From the NCBI RefSeq assembly GCF_018599195.1, contig NZ_JAHFVK010000001.1, forward strand, positions 310,001-374,000: 64,000 bases of DNA. Reading direction: 5' to 3'. The notes beneath the pieces were generated by a model. It searched no databases. It was given only the letters and a program-made list of their open reading frames with translations, and was not told the DNA's origin. Positions 32,811-41,614 of the stretch are shown here, piece after piece. Each line of letters begins with the position of its first letter. The stretch's first letter is position 1. Position numbers and translations under genes: made by a program. The DNA is from Croceibacterium selenioxidans (GTDB taxonomy: Bacteria; Pseudomonadota; Alphaproteobacteria; Sphingomonadales; Sphingomonadaceae).

Positions 32811-35303
32811 GTGCGGGGGCTTCGGTTCTGGACGGGCGGGATAGTTGTTCTAGCCGGCGCCTTCGCTGGTCAAGTCGCGCAAGCGCAGGAGAGCAGTCCG
32901 CGCACCGGCGAAAGCTTGATCCTGATCGTGCCCGAACTGCCGGCCAACCAGATCAATCCCTCCGGCCGGTCCGTCGTCCTCACCGCGCCGATCATGGATG
33001 GCGAGGTCTATCTCGGTGACGCAACTCTCACCCTCGGCGCCGACGGCAGCGCCAGCTTTTCGGCCGCCCGCCTGCTCGCGCTCCTCGAGCCGCGCCTGAC
33101 TGCCCAGGCGGATGAGATGCTCCTCAGTCGGCTCGCAGCCAACGGCCGCCTGACCAGCACCGACCTGGCCGGTGCCGGGATCACGATCCGTTACAATCCG
33201 CGGACCCTGCAGGTGGAAATGGACATCGCCCCTTCGAGCCGCGCGGCCAGCGTCATCGGCCTCGGTGCGGCGCTGGGGCGGACGGTGAACTATATGGAGC
33301 CCGCCAGGTTCAGCGCCTACCTCAACGTCCGCGGCTCGGTCGATTGGGTCCAGCAGGGAGAGGACGACGCAGACGAGGGCGTCTCCGCCCCGGTCATGTT
33401 CATCGACGGCGCGGCTCGCTGGAAAGGTGTCGTGCTCGAAGGCGAGCTGAACCTCCAGCCCGACGCGCCCGGCGCCGACTACCAACGACGCGGCACGCGC
33501 CTGGTCTACGACGACCGCAAGCACCTGGTGCGCTGGTCCGCGGGCGACCAGCTGACCGTCGCCTACGGCTTCCAGTCCGCGCCCGAAATAGCGGGCCTGG
33601 GGGTCAGCCGCCGCTATTCGATCCTCGACCCCCAGACCGTGATCCGCCCGCGGGGCAGCCGCAGCTTCCAGCTCGACCGCCGCTCGATGGTCGAGGTGCG
33701 GATCAACGGCCAGCTCGTCCGGCGCATCGAGCTCGACCCGGGCACTTTCGACCTGCAGGATTTTCCCTTTGCCCAAGGCGCGAACAACGTCGAACTCACA
33801 ATCACCGACGACTCGGGCCGCACCGAACGGGCGAATTTCAACATTTTTCTCGATCAGGCCCAGCTCGCCGAGGGGCTGAGCGAATTCGCCTTCTACGCCG
33901 GCGCCCTGGCCCCGCTGGGCTTCCATGGCCCCGTCTACAGCGACACCCCGGCGTTCAGCGGCTTCTACCGCCGTGGGATCAGCGATCGCCTTACGCTTGG
34001 AGCCAACCTCCAGGTCGACACCCACGGCTGGATGGGCGGCGGCGAGGTGGTGCTGGCGACACCCTTCGGCTCGCTCGCCGGCCTCGCCTCGGCCTCGCAT
34101 GTCGAGGACGTCGGCGGCGGCTGGGCGGGTCTGCTCAACTTCCAGCGCACGTTCGCGAGCGGCGGCATTTCGGCCGACACGCTCACGCTCTCGGTCGAGG
34201 CGCGGAGCAAGGACTTCGCCCCGATCGGCATTCGCGTGCCGGAAAATCCCTACTCGCTGATTGTCGGCGCTAGCTACGGCCGCTCGCTTACCTACGACCT
34301 CTACGCCGGGATCGACGCCCGGTACTCCCAGGGCCGCGGCGACGAGCCCGACGTTCAGAGCCTGCGCGGCATGGTCAGCTGGAACATTGCACCCAACCTC
34401 AGTTTCACCGGCGACCTGACTTACGAGAAGGATAGTCGCGGCACCAATCTCGGCACCTTGCTTTCCCTCACCTACCGCCTTGGCCGGCGTTCGAGCCTGC
34501 GGAGCGATTTCGACAGCCGCTACGACCGCGCGAGAGTCTCCTACCAGACCTTTGGCGGCACCGGGCTCGTCTCCTACACCCTCAACGCCGACGTCGAGCA
34601 CAGCGACATCGGCACCGGGGCGAGCGTCAACGCCAACTACTACGGCAACCGCGCCGAGCTGGGCTTCAGCCACTTCGGCATCTTCGAACGCGACCTGGGC
34701 GCCTCGACCGGCCAGCGCAGCTCGTTGCGGTTCGGTACCTCGCTGGCCGTGGCCGACGGCGCGGTCACTGTGGGCCGCCCAATCTACGACGCTTTCGCGC
34801 TGGTCAAAGCCCACCGCGCGATCCGGGACAACGAGATCCTGGTCGACCCCACCGGCGACTCCGCTGCCGCCAGCACCGGCGCTCTGGGTACGGCGCTGCA
34901 ACCCTCGCTAAGCAGCTACAGCGACCGCTCGCTGATCATTTCGGCCCCCGAGGCCGCGATCAATCTCGACCTCGGGCAAGGCGCCTTCCGACTGTTCCCA
35001 CCTTACCGCGCCGGTTACCTGCTGACCGTCGGTTCCGACTACAACGTCAGTGCCACGGGCCGCTTGCTCGACGCGGCGGGCCAACCGGTTTCGCTCGTGT
35101 CGGGCACCGCGCGCGAGCTCGACCATCTCGACCGCGAACCGCTCGCCCTGTTCACCAACCGCGACGGTCGCTTCGGCCTCGTCGGCCTGGCGCCCGGCCC
35201 CTGGCGCATCGAGCTGGTTGGAGAGGAGGGCGCGGCCTACGAGATCGAGATTCCAGCCGACGCCGAGATTGTCCAGCTGGGCGAGGTGCGGCCGGTCAGG
35301 TAG
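32811..35303 (+). CDS. Pilus outer-membrane usher (cluster 2)
   Basis: 830 aa from a GTG at 32811, 4 bases after the chaperone stop. A hydrophobic signal segment (FWTGGIVVLAGAFAGQVAQA) is followed by a domain that begins ESLILIVPELPANQINPSG, as in fimbrial ushers. The barrel region contains SFQLDRRSMVEVRINGQLVR and TFDLQDFPFAQGANNVELTI, the usher plug-type segment, and AFYAGALAPLGFHGPVYSDT. C-terminal domains hold GAFRLFPPYRAGYLLTVGSD and end AEIVQLGEVRPVR. It resembles Csu/FimD-type ushers more than the cluster 1 protein does. It is the secretion channel of the second pilus. Confidence 0.83.
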   Translation: MRGLRFWTGGIVVLAGAFAGQVAQAQESSPRTGESLILIVPELPANQINPSGRSVVLTAPIMDGEVYLGDATLTLGADGSASFSAARLLALLEPRLTAQADEMLLSRLAANGRLTSTDLAGAGITIRYNPRTLQVEMDIAPSSRAASVIGLGAALGRTVNYMEPARFSAYLNVRGSVDWVQQGEDDADEGVSAPVMFIDGAARWKGVVLEGELNLQPDAPGADYQRRGTRLVYDDRKHLVRWSAGDQLTVAYGFQSAPEIAGLGVSRRYSILDPQTVIRPRGSRSFQLDRRSMVEVRINGQLVRRIELDPGTFDLQDFPFAQGANNVELTITDDSGRTERANFNIFLDQAQLAEGLSEFAFYAGALAPLGFHGPVYSDTPAFSGFYRRGISDRLTLGANLQVDTHGWMGGGEVVLATPFGSLAGLASASHVEDVGGGWAGLLNFQRTFASGGISADTLTLSVEARSKDFAPIGIRVPENPYSLIVGASYGRSLTYDLYAGIDARYSQGRGDEPDVQSLRGMVSWNIAPNLSFTGDLTYEKDSRGTNLGTLLSLTYRLGRRSSLRSDFDSRYDRARVSYQTFGGTGLVSYTLNADVEHSDIGTGASVNANYYGNRAELGFSHFGIFERDLGASTGQRSSLRFGTSLAVADGAVTVGRPIYDAFALVKAHRAIRDNEILVDPTGDSAAASTGALGTALQPSLSSYSDRSLIISAPEAAINLDLGQGAFRLFPPYRAGYLLTVGSDYNVSATGRLLDAAGQPVSLVSGTARELDHLDREPLALFTNRDGRFGLVGLAPGPWRIELVGEEGAAYEIEIPADAEIVQLGEVRPVR

Positions 35304-35511
35304 TCCAAGCTCGCCCCGCAGTTGCATCTTGGCCACGGGGGCGGATGAAACGTCAATCGAAACAGTAACCTGCGGGTCACAAGCTCCCTCAGAGAAGCCG
35401 TCCACCCCTCCGCGCTATGCGGACTCTACGTATTGTTTCGCAGGATACCAGCGGCCTTTTGGCCCTGTGAGAGCGGACGAATTGGGCCGCCGAAGACAGG
35501 GACTGAATACC

Positions 35512-38500
35512 ATGAGGTCATTGCATTCTTTTCTCGCGGGCACGGCAGTTCTGAGCCTGGCCGCACTCGTGTCGCAGCCCGCGTTCGGGCAAGAAATCGA
35601 CCTGAGCCAGGGTGAGGATGAGGGTGAGGTGATCATCGTAACGGGGTCGCGGATTGGTCGACCAAACCTTGATACACCGGTGCCGGTGACGATCATCAAC
35701 GGCGAAGACCTTTTTCAGCAAGCGCAGACCAATATCGGCGATACGCTGAATCAACTTCCGCAGTTTCGGTCGACCTATGCCCAGCAGAATCCCGGTCTGG
35801 GCATCGGCATTGCAGGGCTCAATCTCCTCGATCTGCGCGGGCTTGGTACCCAGCGCACTCTCGTGTTGGTCAATGGTCGCCGGCATGTGGCCGGTGACCT
35901 CAACGAGTATGCCGTTTCCACCGACGTCAATACCATCCCGAACGACCTGATCGAGCGCGTTGACGTTGTGACGGGCGCCAACTCCGCCGTTTACGGATCA
36001 GACGCAATCGCGGGGGTGGTCAACTTCATCTTGAAGAAGGACTACGAAGGTCTTCAGGTCCGCGGTAGTGCTGGCATATCCCAGGGTGGATTCGGGGAGA
36101 ACCAGTACATTTCAACCCTTGGGGGCACGAACTTTGCTGACGGCCGGGGCAACATTACCATTCACGCCGAATTCGCCAATCAGGAGCGTGTCTTCGCTTC
36201 CGAGATTGCCGGTTTACGTCGTGCTGACGGCTTAGGTACGGTCGATATTGATCCGCCCGGGCTTGCTAACGGCAGCGATGGCATGCCCGATCGTGTTCTC
36301 ATTCGCGATCTGCGCAGTGCCTCCATCAATCGCTTCGGTCTCGTTCCGGTCGTTCAGCCAGATGGCGGACTTTGCGGTACTGGGATTAGCAATGGAGTGA
36401 TCCCTGGCTCGCCCTACAACTGTTCCTATCTCTTTACGCCGGAGGGGGAGATGGTGCCGCAGACCGGCACGCGTTACGGATCGGGAATTATTGGAGGCAT
36501 CATTGGCGGCAACGGCCAGACGGGCCGTGAGGGGCGGCTCCTGTCAGTCCTGCCGGAGATGCAGCGCTACAACACCAACCTTCTCGCCCACTACGAATTC
36601 AGTGAAGCTGCGGACGCGTTCGTCGAAGCAAAATATGTCCGCGTTAACGCGAGGGGGTCCAACGCCGGGGCATCGTTCATCCAAGGGCAGCGCGTCCAAT
36701 TCGACGAGCGTGAGCGCATCCGGCTCGACAACCCGTTCCTGCGCCCCGAAGATCGCCTGACACTCGCCAACGCGATCCTATCGTCGGGATACGATACGAG
36801 CTTTTCGGCGCGTAACGAACTCACTTCAGATCAGATAGCGGGAATTGCAGACGGCAGCTATCGCTTCGTCCTCGGACGGAATCTTCTTGATGTCGGCATC
36901 CGAGACGAAGATTTTCAGAGGGATACGTATCGGATCGTCGGTGGTCTTCGCGGGACCTTCAATGATGACTGGCAGTACGAAGTCTCCGCCAACTACGGCA
37001 AGATGAAGGAAAAAACCTCTACTTACGGATTCCTTGATCGGCAGCGCTTCATGTTGGCGCTCGATGGAGGTGTCGATCCTGTAAGCGGTCAGATCGTATG
37101 CCGCGCGCAATTTGATCCGGCTGCGGCAGTGCCCTATCCCAACACTCCGGAGAACGTCGCACGTCTTGCCGCCGACGTTGCTGCGTGCGTCCCCTACAAC
37201 CCGTTTGGTGCCGCCGATAACAGTAAGTCGGTCAACTACTTTAGCTACAACGCCCGGCACACGGGCTCGATAGATCAACTGGTCTTCAATGGCTTCGTCA
37301 CAGGCGATTCCAGCCAAGTATTCGAGCTCCCCGGCGGTCCCATTCGTTTTGCCTTGGGTGCTGAATACAGACGTGAAAATGCGTTCTTCCAGCAGGACCC
37401 ATTTGTGGAGTCAGGAGCGACCAATGCGGTCGTCATACCGACCTTCGAGCCACCGTCGTTCGTGGTCAAGGAGGCCTTTGGGGAACTCCAACTCCCGATC
37501 CTGAGCGACAAGCCTTTCTTCCACGACCTTTCGCTCAATGGCGCCGCTCGCGTTGCCGACTACAAGGGACTTGTCGGCACGGTCTGGGCCTATAACGCGG
37601 GCGCGGAATGGGCGCCGGTGCGCGATATACGTTTTCGTGGCGGCTACGGGCGCGCGGTCCGTGCACCGAACGTCGCGGAAAGTGGCTCACCGGTGACGGC
37701 GAATTTCGCTCCCGGCTTCCTGGATCCCTGCAATGTCAACAACATCGGTTCGGGTTCGCAGTATCGCGCGACCAATTGCGAAGCTGATCTAGGCTCGCTC
37801 CTGGCGAATATCCCGACCGGATCTTATTCGTTGCCCATCTTGAGCGGCAGCAATCCAAACCTGAAGCCCGAGACGTCAGATTCCTGGACGTTTGGTGCGG
37901 TGATTCAGCCAGGGTTTGTGCCTGGTCTGTCGCTGACCGTCGACTACTACGACATCGCCGTGAACGGTGTGATCACCTCGCTCACCGCTCAGCAGATAGT
38001 CAACGGCTGTTATGACCAGCCGACAATGGACAACCCTCTATGCGCCGTGTTTCAGCGCTACCGAGGAACTGGTGCTGGACCCTTCGGCGAAGTGGCCGGG
38101 CAAGTCCTGGGCAATTCGCTCAATTCTGCGCCCTTCAATTTTGCCAGGCGGGTCCGCCGTGGAATCGATTTCGACCTCACTTACGTGACGAGTTTTACCG
38201 ATGACGCCAGGCTGAAGACACGGTTTCTCTACTCGCATCAGTTGAAGAGCAGCAACTTCCAGAACCCGACAGATTCTAAATTCGAAAATCGTCTCCTAGG
38301 TGAATTGGGTGATCCCCAAGATGAGTTCCGGTGGAACGTCGACGTCAGCAGCGGACCTTTCACGCTTGGCTATCAGATGAGCTACATTGGGCCAATGTGG
38401 GTCAATTACTTTGAGGATTTCAACAGCTTGCAGGGTCGTCCTCCTCAGGATGCGGACTATGCCGATATCCAGAAGTACCAAGCGGTGTTCTATCACGATA

Positions 38501-38679
38501 TTCGTGTTGATATCGAAGTCGCGAAGGGCGTCGGCGGTGGCGACCTGAAGTACTATCTCGGCGTCGATAACTTCCTCAACACGCGTCCGCCGCTTGGTTC
38601 GACGGCCACCGGGGCAGGCAGTGCGATTTACGATTTCCGGGGCCGCACATTCTATACCGGCTTCAAGGCGACCTTCTAA
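35512..38679 (+). CDS. TonB-dependent receptor of the halogenase locus
   Basis: 1055 aa from the ATG at 35512, where a signal peptide (MRSLHSFLAGTAVLSLAALV, ending AFG-Q) begins; AGGGA lies 13 bases upstream. The frame is open further left but only overlaps the usher gene. TonB box GEVIIVTGSRI; plug LRGLGTQRTLVLVNGRRHVA and RVDVVTGANSAVYGSDAIAG; barrel ending in Phe (GFKATF). By eye the gene is much less GC-rich than its neighbours and uses more A/T third positions, which suggests transfer. Receptors of this class sit beside 2-oxoglutarate oxygenase and tryptophan-halogenase-like genes in several alphaproteobacteria; their ligands are mostly unknown. Confidence 0.92.
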   Translation: MRSLHSFLAGTAVLSLAALVSQPAFGQEIDLSQGEDEGEVIIVTGSRIGRPNLDTPVPVTIINGEDLFQQAQTNIGDTLNQLPQFRSTYAQQNPGLGIGIAGLNLLDLRGLGTQRTLVLVNGRRHVAGDLNEYAVSTDVNTIPNDLIERVDVVTGANSAVYGSDAIAGVVNFILKKDYEGLQVRGSAGISQGGFGENQYISTLGGTNFADGRGNITIHAEFANQERVFASEIAGLRRADGLGTVDIDPPGLANGSDGMPDRVLIRDLRSASINRFGLVPVVQPDGGLCGTGISNGVIPGSPYNCSYLFTPEGEMVPQTGTRYGSGIIGGIIGGNGQTGREGRLLSVLPEMQRYNTNLLAHYEFSEAADAFVEAKYVRVNARGSNAGASFIQGQRVQFDERERIRLDNPFLRPEDRLTLANAILSSGYDTSFSARNELTSDQIAGIADGSYRFVLGRNLLDVGIRDEDFQRDTYRIVGGLRGTFNDDWQYEVSANYGKMKEKTSTYGFLDRQRFMLALDGGVDPVSGQIVCRAQFDPAAAVPYPNTPENVARLAADVAACVPYNPFGAADNSKSVNYFSYNARHTGSIDQLVFNGFVTGDSSQVFELPGGPIRFALGAEYRRENAFFQQDPFVESGATNAVVIPTFEPPSFVVKEAFGELQLPILSDKPFFHDLSLNGAARVADYKGLVGTVWAYNAGAEWAPVRDIRFRGGYGRAVRAPNVAESGSPVTANFAPGFLDPCNVNNIGSGSQYRATNCEADLGSLLANIPTGSYSLPILSGSNPNLKPETSDSWTFGAVIQPGFVPGLSLTVDYYDIAVNGVITSLTAQQIVNGCYDQPTMDNPLCAVFQRYRGTGAGPFGEVAGQVLGNSLNSAPFNFARRVRRGIDFDLTYVTSFTDDARLKTRFLYSHQLKSSNFQNPTDSKFENRLLGELGDPQDEFRWNVDVSSGPFTLGYQMSYIGPMWVNYFEDFNSLQGRPPQDADYADIQKYQAVFYHDIRVDIEVAKGVGGGDLKYYLGVDNFLNTRPPLGSTATGAGSAIYDFRGRTFYTGFKATF

Positions 38680-38693
38680 CGTCTGACAGAAAA

Positions 38694-38729
38694 GAGGGGG
38701 GGCGGGGATCATCCGGCCCCCTTCCTTTT
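38694..38729 (+). terminator. Terminator-like hairpin after receptor gene
   Basis: A G-run and a C-run pair as GGGGGC / GCCCCC around a GGGGATCATCCG centre that itself can fold, followed by TTCCTTTTG. It ends only a few bases before the start of the oxygenase gene, so it may reduce but not abolish read-through. Confidence 0.55.
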
Positions 38730-38732
38730 GAG

Positions 38733-39752
38733 ATGATCAGTGAACGGACAGGCCCGGTGAAAAATTACTCTGCCGCGGTAGCGCAAGGTGCAGACCTTCT
38801 TGCGGTCGGTTCGGTGAAGGAAGCGGTCGGGCTCGTGGCGGCGGCTGCGCGGCGCGGTGACGTTCATGCGATGCACCAACTCGCACTCTGGCACGTCTAT
38901 GGTGAGCCGCTTTCACGCGATTTCGGCGTCGCACGCCGGCTTTTCGAGCTTGCGGGAACTTCCGGTCACTCCGCTTCCGCGATCATCCACGCCGTTTTCG
39001 TCGCTCTCGGCGCGGGCGGGCTTCCACCAGACTGGTCGCGCGCTGTCGACTTGTTACGCGCTGCCGCCAGGACCGATCGGGCTGCCGCCGCCCAAATCTC
39101 ATTGCTGGACGCAATGCCACTCACCAGGATCGGCACGCCGAAGTTCGTACCAGAGGTTAGGCCCCTCTCGCGGCGTCCTCACGTTGAAGTAATTCGCAAC
39201 CTCTTCAGTAATGTGGAGTGCGCGCATGTCGCGTCACTTGCTCAGCCGCGCCTCGCGCCGTCTGTCGTCGTAGATTCCACAACGGGGCGAATGATGCAGC
39301 ACCCCATCCGCACCTCGGATGGAGCGGTGCTGGGACCCATACAGCAAGACCTCGTGATTGAAGCGCTAAACCGTCGGATTGCGACCGTGACCCGCACATC
39401 GCCAGAGCAGGGCGAGCCGCTTGGGGTCCTGCGTTACGCGCCCGGGCAGCAATACCGGCTCCATCATGACTGCTTGCCGGGCGAGTCCAATCAGCGCGTT
39501 CTTACCGTGATTGTCTACCTCAATGATGGCTATGCGGGCGGGAGAACTCGTTTCCCCGGCGCAGACATTGAGTTCAAAGGAAGAGTCGGCGATGCCATCG
39601 TCATCGCGAACACTGTTGGTGATTTGGTCGACCAGGCAAGTCGCCATGCCGGCTTGCCCGTCGAGACAGGCGAGAAGTGGGTCTGTACCCGCTGGATTAG
39701 AGCTCGTGACTTCGATCCTTGGGGCATGCGAGCTACGAAACCGAACCTCTAA
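38733..39752 (+). CDS. Sel1-repeat/prolyl-4-hydroxylase-like 2-oxoglutarate Fe(II) oxygenase
   Basis: 339 aa. The N-terminal third contains helical Sel1-type repeats (AAARRGDVHAMHQLALWHVY; FGVARRLFELAGTSGHSASA). The C-terminal part is a P4H-like oxygenase domain: YRLHHDCLPGE supplies the iron His-X-Asp (His 244, Asp 246), SRHAGLPVETGEKW the distal His (about 305) and the Lys (about 315) that binds 2-oxoglutarate. It would hydroxylate a protein, peptide or small molecule in the cytosol. The start at 38733 has a poor binding site; a GTG at 38757 is an alternative. It lies next to a TonB receptor and near the halogenase gene. Its last 4 bases overlap the convergent crystallin-like gene. Confidence 0.83.
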   Translation: MISERTGPVKNYSAAVAQGADLLAVGSVKEAVGLVAAAARRGDVHAMHQLALWHVYGEPLSRDFGVARRLFELAGTSGHSASAIIHAVFVALGAGGLPPDWSRAVDLLRAAARTDRAAAAQISLLDAMPLTRIGTPKFVPEVRPLSRRPHVEVIRNLFSNVECAHVASLAQPRLAPSVVVDSTTGRMMQHPIRTSDGAVLGPIQQDLVIEALNRRIATVTRTSPEQGEPLGVLRYAPGQQYRLHHDCLPGESNQRVLTVIVYLNDGYAGGRTRFPGADIEFKGRVGDAIVIANTVGDLVDQASRHAGLPVETGEKWVCTRWIRARDFDPWGMRATKPNL

Positions 39753-40336
39753 AACACATTCCGCGCACAGAGCACGTCCGCGACCACGGTGCGTCCGCCG
39801 ATGTTGTCGAGGGCCTGGCTGCGCGAGATGATCCAGCCGACCGAGCGACAGAACTGGTTCGCTTGGGTGCGGGCGCAGCTCGAGTTGTTGCACGGAATGC
39901 GCTCGCCGTTGCGCAACGGGGCGGGGAAGAATTCGGCGGTAGCTCCACGCAACGAATTGCCGACGCCGGTGCCGAAGCCGCCGGTTGGACGCATCGACTG
40001 GATAGTGCGGAACTGGTTGGGGATTGTCGGCAAGTCGCGGTCGATCGTGCGGCAGGTGCCGGTGAAGTTGCGGCCAGTGCAGATCTGCCATTCGCCGCTG
40101 CGCACACGAATTGAACGGATGTCCCAACCGGGCCGCAAGTCAGGGGTGGACGCTCTCACTGACAGGAACGGCCCGCTGAAGAAGGTGTCGCGATGGACGA
40201 TCGCCTCGAGCCCGCCTTGCTGCGGCGGGCGGTTGCGCATCTCTTCCGGCGTTTGCAGCGGCTCCACTTGTTGCTGGGCGCTCGCGGCCGGTAGCATGAC
40301 CAACATCGCAAGTAGGGTTCCAACAACGACGCGCAT
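39749..40336 (-). CDS. Secreted beta/gamma-crystallin-like protein
   Basis: 195 aa with a signal peptide (MRVVVGTLLAMLVMLPAASA). The mature part has a beta/gamma-crystallin-type motif: LEAIVHRDTFFSGPFLSVRA, then GWDIRSIRVRSGEWQICTGR, NFTGTCRTIDRDLPTI and IQSMRP, the Greek-key order of Phe/Gly, Ser-Ile-Arg and Trp. A C-terminal Cys-rich tail (CNNSSCARTQANQFCRSVGW) follows and may form disulfides. Bacterial members bind calcium or are secreted proteins of unclear role. It is convergent with the oxygenase gene, overlapping by 4 bases, and ends CARNVF. Confidence 0.72.
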   Translation of the reverse strand: MRVVVGTLLAMLVMLPAASAQQQVEPLQTPEEMRNRPPQQGGLEAIVHRDTFFSGPFLSVRASTPDLRPGWDIRSIRVRSGEWQICTGRNFTGTCRTIDRDLPTIPNQFRTIQSMRPTGGFGTGVGNSLRGATAEFFPAPLRNGERIPCNNSSCARTQANQFCRSVGWIISRSQALDNIGGRTVVADVLCARNVF

Positions 40337-40504
40337 AGCCCGCTCCTTCCCTTAACCGGTGCGGCGAAGTCCGCACAAACACTCGGCTTTCCCGAGTTAT
40401 TCGACGCGGAAATAGGGCACCTGAAGAGGCGCGCTGTCTATCGGGGTTTCCCCGGTCTTTTGCGCAAGTGAGAACCGGCGGGCCCGCGGCCACTGAGCCG
40501 GGTT

Positions 40505-41065
40505 TCAGCCGCCCGGGGTCAGCCCGAGCGCTTCCTTGTGTTCTTCGTTGTCCTTGTCCCGGAAAGCGAAAGCGCCAAGGAACGCTGCGTCTGCGATCAG
40601 TTCCAGCCCCAGAACGACGCCAAGGAAGCCATCCGATACCGCGGCCCAGTTGAATAGCACGACCAGGCCCATCACGATCGAGAGAACGCCCGAACCCAGG
40701 AAGGCGGGAAAGTAGCGCGATTTACGCACCTCCGCGATCGAAGCCAGCTTGGCGATGCCGCCGCCGACCAGCAGCAGCGAGAGAATGAAGGATACGTCCA
40801 CAGGCCCGACTGTGCGCGGGTCGCCCAGTTTCATGCTGAGCCCGGCATAGACCAGGAACACGCCCACCAGCCCCGGCAGGATCATTGTAATGGGGCGCCG
40901 CCGCTTTCGAAAGATCACGCCGAGCAGGTAAATCGCCCCCGCCCCAAGCAGCAACCAGGGAACGACACCGAACACAAGGCCGGTTACGGTTACCGGGTTG
41001 AACAGCACATAAAGCCCAAGTGCGGCCATAACGCCGGCCAGCACCGTTTGCACCTTCCAGTTCAT
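40505..41065 (-). CDS. HdeD/DUF308-like membrane protein
   Basis: 186 aa from the ATG at 41065; AAGAGG lies 9 bases upstream of it. Six hydrophobic segments come in repeated pairs (VQTVLAGVMAALGLYVLFNP; VVPWLLLGAGAIYLLGVIF; MILPGLVGVFLVYAGLSM; FILSLLLVGGGIAKLASIAE; FLGSGVLSIVMGLVVLFNW; FLGVVLGLELIADAAFLGAF), the pattern of HdeD-type (DUF308) proteins. E. coli HdeD is linked to acid resistance; function here is not shown. The gene stands alone between the crystallin-like gene and an AT-rich gap. Confidence 0.8.
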   Translation of the reverse strand: MNWKVQTVLAGVMAALGLYVLFNPVTVTGLVFGVVPWLLLGAGAIYLLGVIFRKRRRPITMILPGLVGVFLVYAGLSMKLGDPRTVGPVDVSFILSLLLVGGGIAKLASIAEVRKSRYFPAFLGSGVLSIVMGLVVLFNWAAVSDGFLGVVLGLELIADAAFLGAFAFRDKDNEEHKEALGLTPGG

Positions 41066-41614
41066 GCGGCGCATCCTCTTGCTGTAGTTCACAATAATGC
41101 CGTGAATCAGCCGTTTGCGCAAGCGATGAGCGAATCAGAAGGGCGCTCGGGCAAAATTCGATATTGGCCCAAGCAATGGAATGCCCAAGTCAAACTCAAA
41201 CCGAACTTAATCAACAGTTAAATTGGTCAGAAAATCGTGCCCTTTAAGTGAAATTACCTAATGATTTTCCAACATCAGATATTATTAACCATCTCATGAA
41301 CACCGAAAATAGATATTCATTCAATCCAGAAGTTCACAGAATTCTCGAGTCCAGAAGGCGCGGCCTTGGTCAGAACTGGATCATAGTAAAGCGTGAAACA
41401 GTGTTTGCCCGTGCCGGTGACGGTAGGGAGCCAGAGGCTAATAGTGCTGGCGCAAGCTTCTTTGTTGGTCGGCGGATTGGGTCTGGTGCCCACTAAAGAC
41501 TTTGCGGCAGGGTCGGTATCGATGCCTGATCTCAGCAATCCCGGCATTGCTTGCTTGCAAGTCCTGCGAGGATAAGCGCCGACGATTGCTTGTCGCCACG
41601 AACGCGGCAAGTCT
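41066..41614. other. AT-rich intergenic region, no confident gene
   Basis: About 550 bp before the halogenase gene. Bases 41140-41370 are strongly A/T-rich compared with the rest of the window. Short frames exist (41248-41496 and 41393-41575), but the first has unusual composition and neither has a binding site or recognisable product, so I do not call them. The region probably holds the promoter of the halogenase gene. Confidence 0.45.

Noticed and set aside
32850-34901. 683-codon minus-strand frame
   Set aside because: Antisense to the second usher gene; low-complexity Ala/Val/Glu/Arg product with no pattern.
35050-35511. N-terminal extension of the TonB receptor frame
   Set aside because: It overlaps the usher gene, has an Arg/Ser-rich product and precedes an excellent signal peptide at 35512.
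41248-41575. Two short plus-strand frames before the halogenase gene
   Set aside because: No binding site and no recognisable product; composition is unlike the coding regions around it.
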